Shown here: positions 59,619-64,000 of the stretch, one piece after another | Numbering within the stretch: position 1 is the stretch's first letter | Layout of the letters: every line of letters starts with the position of its first letter | From: Pseudomonas gingeri | GTDB lineage: Bacteria > Pseudomonadota > Gammaproteobacteria > Pseudomonadales > Pseudomonadaceae | Reading direction: 5' to 3' | Assembly: GCF_013386165.1 (NCBI RefSeq) | Contig: NZ_JACAOS010000002.1 | Span: 62,001 to 126,000, forward strand | Length of the DNA stretch: 64,000 nucleotides | Notes under the pieces: generated by a model | The model's database searches: none | What the model was told of the DNA's origin: nothing | Seen by the model: only the letters and a program-made list of their open reading frames with translations | Position numbers and translations under genes: made by a program

Positions 59619-60566
59619 GCCTGCAGTTTGCCTATGGGCGTTGAGCTTCTGCCCGATCATGTATTGGCTCGAGTGATGGCCCTATGCCTTGCTGGGTTGT
59701 TGCCGAGGGCCGCAGCAGTTCGGCGTATTTCTGGGCAATGGTCATCGTGGTGGCCTGTGCAATCGATGAGGACGCCATCGACACGCAAGCGTCGGCACCC
59801 TGAGTCTGTGGCTGAAGTAAGCCTCTGGGTTTTATTTCATGTGACAAATACTTCAAATTGTGTCAAAAATTAAACAAAGTACTGAAAGTATTGCGGGGTT
59901 GTCGGGCTATCAAGGGTATTCAGGCCTGGAGCGGTCGGGTGTCCAGGCTTACCAGATAACAGCTGGTTGTATAGTGGCCATATGATTTCGTGGGTGGCTC
60001 GATTTCCTAGTACCGTCGATGTGCAGGGAGGGGCACCGGCTTAGCGGTGCGCCATCGGTGTTTGAGGGTTGCTCAAGCATCTGTGGCAAGCCCGGCAGCC
60101 CGGAGGCGAAGGGTCTCTTTGGTGATCTGGTCATCGCCAGATCGCCGCGCAGTGAAATGCATCCGTGACGCTCGTTTATGACTGTCTGTACGAGTGCATT
60201 TGGACTGAACCAAAATTAATTCGCGTGGTCATTTGTAATATATTTTGAAATATTATTTAACAAAAAGGTACTCCGCGGAAATGAGGCGCCGACGCTATAG
60301 CGTGCAGCTGTTCGGTGCGTAGCATCAGCCGGAATGCCTTGGTAAGATGACGTACGCTTTGGGTTCATCTTTCATACAATTTCACTTGCTAATTCTGATA
60401 CCGTGCGGCCCACGTTTATCGCGGCGCCTTGGTGATTTATGGCAGGCGAAGCTTTGGCATCCTCCGATGCGTTCAGGGTTTCACATGCAAGATCGACCAG
60501 GTGATGTGAGCTTATGTTAATGATAAGGCAATTTGCCACTATTCAAGCTGTAGGAATGTTGATGTC
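59619..60566. other. Intergenic region without a convincing gene, AT-rich in its second half
   Basis: Nearly 950 bp. A minus-strand frame of 74 codons (59632-59856) has an Ala/Ser/Thr/Gln-rich stretch ending SATTQQGIG, faintly like RebB-type proteins, but no good ribosome site. The stretch 60210-60270 is very AT-rich (ATATATTTTGAAATATTATT), a typical site for silencing proteins before polysaccharide loci. No JUMPstart/ops element found. Confidence 0.4.
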
Positions 60567-62009
60567 ATGGAGCTGATACCTGTAATCCTCTCGGGCGGTG
60601 TTGGCAGCCGTTTGTGGCCAATGTCGCGGGAGGCTCATCCGAAGCCATTTATGCCTTTGCCGGATGGGCAGAATCTCATTCAAAAAACCTTTCTGCGGGC
60701 CTCTCGACTGGAGGGAGTGCGGGAGGTTCTCACGGTCACCAATCGAGAGTTACTATTTAAAACAGAGGACGAGTACCTCGTTGTTAATACCGCAGGCTTG
60801 GCGCTGGGATATATTCTCGAGCCGTTTGGCCGCAATACGGCAGCAGCAGTGGCCGTTGCTGCTTTGCAGTTAGCGGAAGTTTATGGGCCCGACGCGCAGA
60901 TGCTCGTACTTGCCGCCGACCATCTGATTCAGGATGAGGCTGCGTTCGCCAGTGCTGTTGCCAAGGCGAAGGTATTAGCCGATCAGGGCTGGCTTGTTAC
61001 CTTTGGTATAAAGCCTGCCTATCCGGAGACGGGCTTTGGCTACATTGAGGCGACGATGTCGTCGGCGCTCGAAGGTGGCCTACCCGTCACGCGCTTCGTT
61101 GAAAAGCCTGATCAGGCAACGGCTGAGGCGTATGTGGCCGCGGGGAATTTTTTCTGGAACTCCGGCATGTTCTGCTTCCGAGTGGGTACAGTGCTTGATG
61201 AGTTGGCCACGCACGCGCCTGATGTCATGGAGGCCGTTTCCAGAACGCTTGCCGCCTCTCGAGTGACCCAGGGCACGCGTTACCGCTGCCTGGCGCTGGA
61301 TGCGACGGCTTTCTCAGGCGTTCCTGATATTTCAATTGACTACGCGCTCATGGAACGATCGTCCAGGGTGGCAACCATTCCATGCAGCATCGGGTGGAGC
61401 GATATTGGCTCGTGGAGTGCGATCAGCGAGCTGACCTCTGCCGATGCAAAAGGCAATCGGTTCGAGGGTGAGGTGCTCTCTTACGATGCGCAAAACAATT
61501 ATGTGCACAGCAAGGAGCGATTGACCGCCTTGGTCGGGGTCGAAGATCTGCTGGTGGTGGACACGCCCGATGCCGTCCTGATTGCCCATAAGGATCACGC
61601 CCAGGATGTCAAACATATCGTGGGTCAATTAAAGGCAAATGGTCATACGCTGCATCTCCTGCATCGGACCGTTCATCGGCCTTGGGGCACCTACACGACG
61701 CTTGAGAGCGGGCATCGTTTCAAAATCAAGCGTATTGTCGTCAAGCCCAAGGCTTCGCTTTCCTTGCAGATGCACCATCACCGTAGCGAACACTGGGTGG
61801 TTGTTTGTGGCACGGCGATCGTGATCAATGACCAGCAGGAGTTGATGCTCAATACCAACGAGTCCACGTTTATTCGTGCTGGGCATAAGCATCGTTTGCA
61901 GAACGCGGGTGTTATTGATCTTATTTTAATCGAAGTGCAGTGCGGCGATTATCTGGGCGAGGATGATATTGTTCGATTTGAAGATAACTATGGTCGTGTC
62001 GAGCAATAA
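60567..62009 (+). CDS. Mannose-1-phosphate guanylyltransferase / mannose-6-phosphate isomerase
   Basis: 480 residues, the usual length of the bifunctional ManC/AlgA/WbpW family. The nucleotidyltransferase motif ILSGGVGSRLWPMSREAHPK and FVEKPD lie in the N-terminal half. The C-terminal cupin isomerase domain has RPWGTYTTLESGHRFKIKRI and SLQMHHHRSEHWVV. It makes GDP-mannose from mannose-6-phosphate via mannose-1-phosphate and feeds the next gene. Whether both activities are kept cannot be told from sequence alone. Confidence 0.9.
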   Translation: MELIPVILSGGVGSRLWPMSREAHPKPFMPLPDGQNLIQKTFLRASRLEGVREVLTVTNRELLFKTEDEYLVVNTAGLALGYILEPFGRNTAAAVAVAALQLAEVYGPDAQMLVLAADHLIQDEAAFASAVAKAKVLADQGWLVTFGIKPAYPETGFGYIEATMSSALEGGLPVTRFVEKPDQATAEAYVAAGNFFWNSGMFCFRVGTVLDELATHAPDVMEAVSRTLAASRVTQGTRYRCLALDATAFSGVPDISIDYALMERSSRVATIPCSIGWSDIGSWSAISELTSADAKGNRFEGEVLSYDAQNNYVHSKERLTALVGVEDLLVVDTPDAVLIAHKDHAQDVKHIVGQLKANGHTLHLLHRTVHRPWGTYTTLESGHRFKIKRIVVKPKASLSLQMHHHRSEHWVVVCGTAIVINDQQELMLNTNESTFIRAGHKHRLQNAGVIDLILIEVQCGDYLGEDDIVRFEDNYGRVEQ

Positions 62010-62272
62010 GTTCTGATTTTTATTGTTTGTGTGTAATCAGGCCGTGGTGGCTGTTGCTAATGAATGTTTTTTTAGTCGCGTATTTTGAGGTGAAAAGGAT
62101 GTCGCATGCACGGCGATGAGTATTGAGAGCACTATATTCTTCTCAATGCTCCAGGCGCAAAAAAAGAGCTGAGGCTTAAGGCGCCCGGATTGTTGAGTCG
62201 CTAAAGATTTGTAATGGCACGGCCCCGTCAGCAGGGTCGCACTGACACAACTGATATTGAAGTGGTGAAGAA

Positions 62273-63367
62273 ATGAGTGAGAAAAAAGTAGCTTTGATTA
62301 CCGGTATCACCGGGCAAGACGGGGCTTATCTGGCGGAGTTCCTCCTCAAGAAGGGATACGCCGTTCATGGGGTCAAACGCCGTAGTTCGATGTTCAATAC
62401 CGCGCGTATCGACCACTTGTACCATGACCCGCATGCGCAAGGCTACGATCTGACCTTGCATCATGGTGACCTCACCGACTCGAGCAGCTTGATTCGCATC
62501 GTCCAGGAAGTTCAGCCGGATGAGATCTACAACTTGGCCGCTCAAAGCCATGTTGCTGTTTCTTTTGAAGAACCCGAGTACACGGCCAACTCCGATGCAC
62601 TTGGCGCCTTGCGGCTGCTTGAGGCGATTCGGATTGCCGGTCTTGAGAAAAAGACCCGGTTTTACCAGGCCTCTACTTCCGAGCTGTACGGCTTGGTGCA
62701 AGAAACGCCGCAGAAAGAAACCACTCCGTTCTACCCGCGTTCTCCTTATGCCGTAGCCAAGTTGTACGCCTACTGGATGACCGTCAACTATCGAGAGTCC
62801 TATGGCATCTACGCGTGTAACGGTATTTTGTTCAACCACGAATCGCCGATCCGTGGTGAAACATTTGTAACCCGCAAGATCACCCGTGCTCTGGCGCGAA
62901 TCAAACTGGGCCTTCAAGAGTGCCTGTACCTGGGGAACATGAACGCGTTGCGTGATTGGGGGCATGCCCGTGACTACGTTGAAATGCAGTGGCTCATGTT
63001 GCAGCAAGAGGTTGCGGAAGACTACGTGATCGCGACAGGCGAACAGCACTCGGTTCGAGAGTTTGTCGAGTTGGCCGCTCAGGAAATTAACATCAAGATC
63101 CGCTGGGAAGGGCAGGGGGTTGAGGAAAAGGGTTACGATGCCGCGACCAACAAATGCATCGTCGCGGTTGATCCGCGCTATTTCCGGCCTGCCGAAGTAG
63201 AAACGTTGCTCGGTGACCCAAGCAAGGCCAAGGAAAAACTGGGTTGGGTGCCGGTGACCAGTTTTGCCGAACTCGTGAAAGAGATGATGCAGGAAGATAT
63301 GCGCGAAGCAGACCGGGATCAACTGGTCAAATCCCATGGCTATAAATATTTCAACTACCAAGAGTAA
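62273..63367 (+). CDS. gmd: GDP-mannose 4,6-dehydratase
   Basis: 364 residues. [20 protein letters not shown] (NADP loop), [18 protein letters not shown], the catalytic [15 protein letters not shown] (YxxxK) and [16 protein letters not shown] are diagnostic of Gmd. It converts GDP-mannose to GDP-4-keto-6-deoxymannose, the precursor of perosamine, rhamnose and fucose sugars. It lies 263 bp after the guanylyltransferase and 9 bp before the aminotransferase. Confidence 0.95.
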   Translation: MSEKKVALITGITGQDGAYLAEFLLKKGYAVHGVKRRSSMFNTARIDHLYHDPHAQGYDLTLHHGDLTDSSSLIRIVQEVQPDEIYNLAAQSHVAVSFEEPEYTANSDALGALRLLEAIRIAGLEKKTRFYQASTSELYGLVQETPQKETTPFYPRSPYAVAKLYAYWMTVNYRESYGIYACNGILFNHESPIRGETFVTRKITRALARIKLGLQECLYLGNMNALRDWGHARDYVEMQWLMLQQEVAEDYVIATGEQHSVREFVELAAQEINIKIRWEGQGVEEKGYDAATNKCIVAVDPRYFRPAEVETLLGDPSKAKEKLGWVPVTSFAELVKEMMQEDMREADRDQLVKSHGYKYFNYQE

Positions 63368-63376
63368 GGGGCTGAG

Positions 63377-64000
63377 ATGATCCCGGTTTATCAGCCTCAT
63401 CTGGGCGGTCGCGAAAAGGAATATGTCAATCAATGTCTTGATTCGACATGGATCTCTTCGCGTGGTGAGTTCATTTCGCGTTTCGAAAATGCGTTTGCTC
63501 AATACATTGGTTCAGAACATGCGACTACCGTAAGCAATGGCACCGTAGCCCTGCACCTGGCGATGGCGGCTTTGGGGCTGGGTCCGGGTGACGAGGTGAT
63601 CGTTCCGACGCTCACCTACATCGCTTCGGTCAATACCGTTATGCAAACTGGCGCCCGAGTGGTCTTTGCCGAGTCGTTGGCTGACACCTGGAACGTCAGT
63701 GTTGCCGACATCAAGAGCCGAATCACCGAGAACACCAAGGCTGTCATGGTGGTTCATCTGTACGGTCTGGCTTGTGACATGGATGAGATCGTCGCGTTGT
63801 GCAATGAGCACAACCTGTTGCTGATCGAGGATTGTGCCGAAGCGTTTGGCTCGCTGTACAAGGGGCAACATGTAGGCACCTTCGGCGATGTGGCGACATT
63901 CAGCTTCTTCGGCAACAAGACCATCACTACCGGAGAGGGTGGGATGGTCGTTTGCAGGGACAGGGTTGTTCATGACAAGGCCTGTCATCTGAAAAGCCAG
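63377..64000 (+). CDS. GDP-perosamine synthase-like DegT aminotransferase, truncated by the window end
   Basis: 208 residues visible, open to the edge. Features: MIPVYQPHLGGREKEYVNQC, STWISSRGEFISRFENAFA, the PLP site ATFSFFGNKTITTGEGGMVV with the catalytic lysine, and LLIEDCAEAFGSLYKG. It belongs to the DegT/DnrJ family and, directly after gmd, most likely aminates GDP-4-keto-6-deoxymannose to GDP-perosamine. Start has GGCTGAG as a weak ribosome site. The rest lies outside. Confidence 0.85.
   Translation, partial: MIPVYQPHLGGREKEYVNQCLDSTWISSRGEFISRFENAFAQYIGSEHATTVSNGTVALHLAMAALGLGPGDEVIVPTLTYIASVNTVMQTGARVVFAESLADTWNVSVADIKSRITENTKAVMVVHLYGLACDMDEIVALCNEHNLLLIEDCAEAFGSLYKGQHVGTFGDVATFSFFGNKTITTGEGGMVVCRDRVVHDKACHLKSQ

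Noticed and set aside
1..64000. CRISPR array or transposase/insertion sequence
   Set aside because: No regularly spaced repeats, Cas genes or transposase frames were seen.

Overview
The window comes from a high-GC gammaproteobacterium that is almost certainly a Pseudomonas of the fluorescens group. The signs are the codon bias, a REP pair of the GTAGGAGC...GCTCCTAC type, a DUF2790 periplasmic protein, an HxlR/EmrAB set, many divergent LysR pairs and Mu-like tail genes typical of Pseudomonas prophages. It is an assignment by content, not by database match.

1-22.3 kb: right part of a prophage. The order is the end of a lambda-type major capsid gene, a head-tail joiner, and a complete Mu-type contractile tail (DUF2635, sheath, tube, chaperone with a probable -1 frameshift, tape measure with a lysozyme domain, gpN, gpP, gp45, gp46, gp47, gp48, fibre, fibre chaperone). 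The lysis set follows (GH19-type endolysin, Rz with nested Rz1). Two genes read against the tail genes and look like morons. Three module borders carry the same hairpin plus ribosome-binding-site element. Beyond lysis lie a second Rz1-like lipoprotein, a HigB / HigA-ImmA / third-gene module with its own palindrome and promoter, and a 2-kb pile of small DNA-binding genes (AlpA-like, DUF4224, excisionase-like), Rz-tail relics and an integrase cut off after about 34 residues. The prophage ends in a 3' fragment of tRNA-Val (attR); an intact tRNA-Val(GAC) copy follows.

23.3-40.75 kb: the most interesting region. It is a tightly packed 14-gene plus-strand operon with mostly 4-nt overlaps and one promoter bearing a dyad. 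It encodes a fatty-acyl-AMP ligase, two acyl carrier proteins, a His-rich membrane protein, a fatty acid desaturase, an aminotransferase fused to an acyl-ACP-reductase-like domain, an SRPBCC protein, a GNAT protein, a LolD/FtsX-type ABC exporter, a LolA-like periplasmic protein, a ketosynthase, an SDR, an acyl-CoA dehydrogenase and an outer-membrane barrel. Together these read as a pathway that loads a fatty acid on a carrier, desaturates or elongates it, turns the thioester into an amine and moves the amino-lipid to the outer membrane. I do not recognise it as a described cluster.

41-58.8 kb: ordinary accessory metabolism. It holds topB, a YcaC-like hydrolase, DoxX, an ABM protein, an amidohydrolase, an hxlR-emrAB operon, three LysR regulators facing enzymes or transporters, a deaminase-type amidohydrolase and an OprD-porin relic. 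A 46-bp near-perfect palindrome containing a LexA-like core lies upstream of topB.

58.8-64 kb: a REP pair, a glycine-zipper protein, a candidate small RNA, a roughly 0.95-kb gap without a convincing gene, then the start of a surface polysaccharide locus: mannose-1-phosphate guanylyltransferase, GDP-mannose 4,6-dehydratase and a truncated perosamine-synthase-like aminotransferase. This suggests a GDP-perosamine-containing O-antigen or related glycan.
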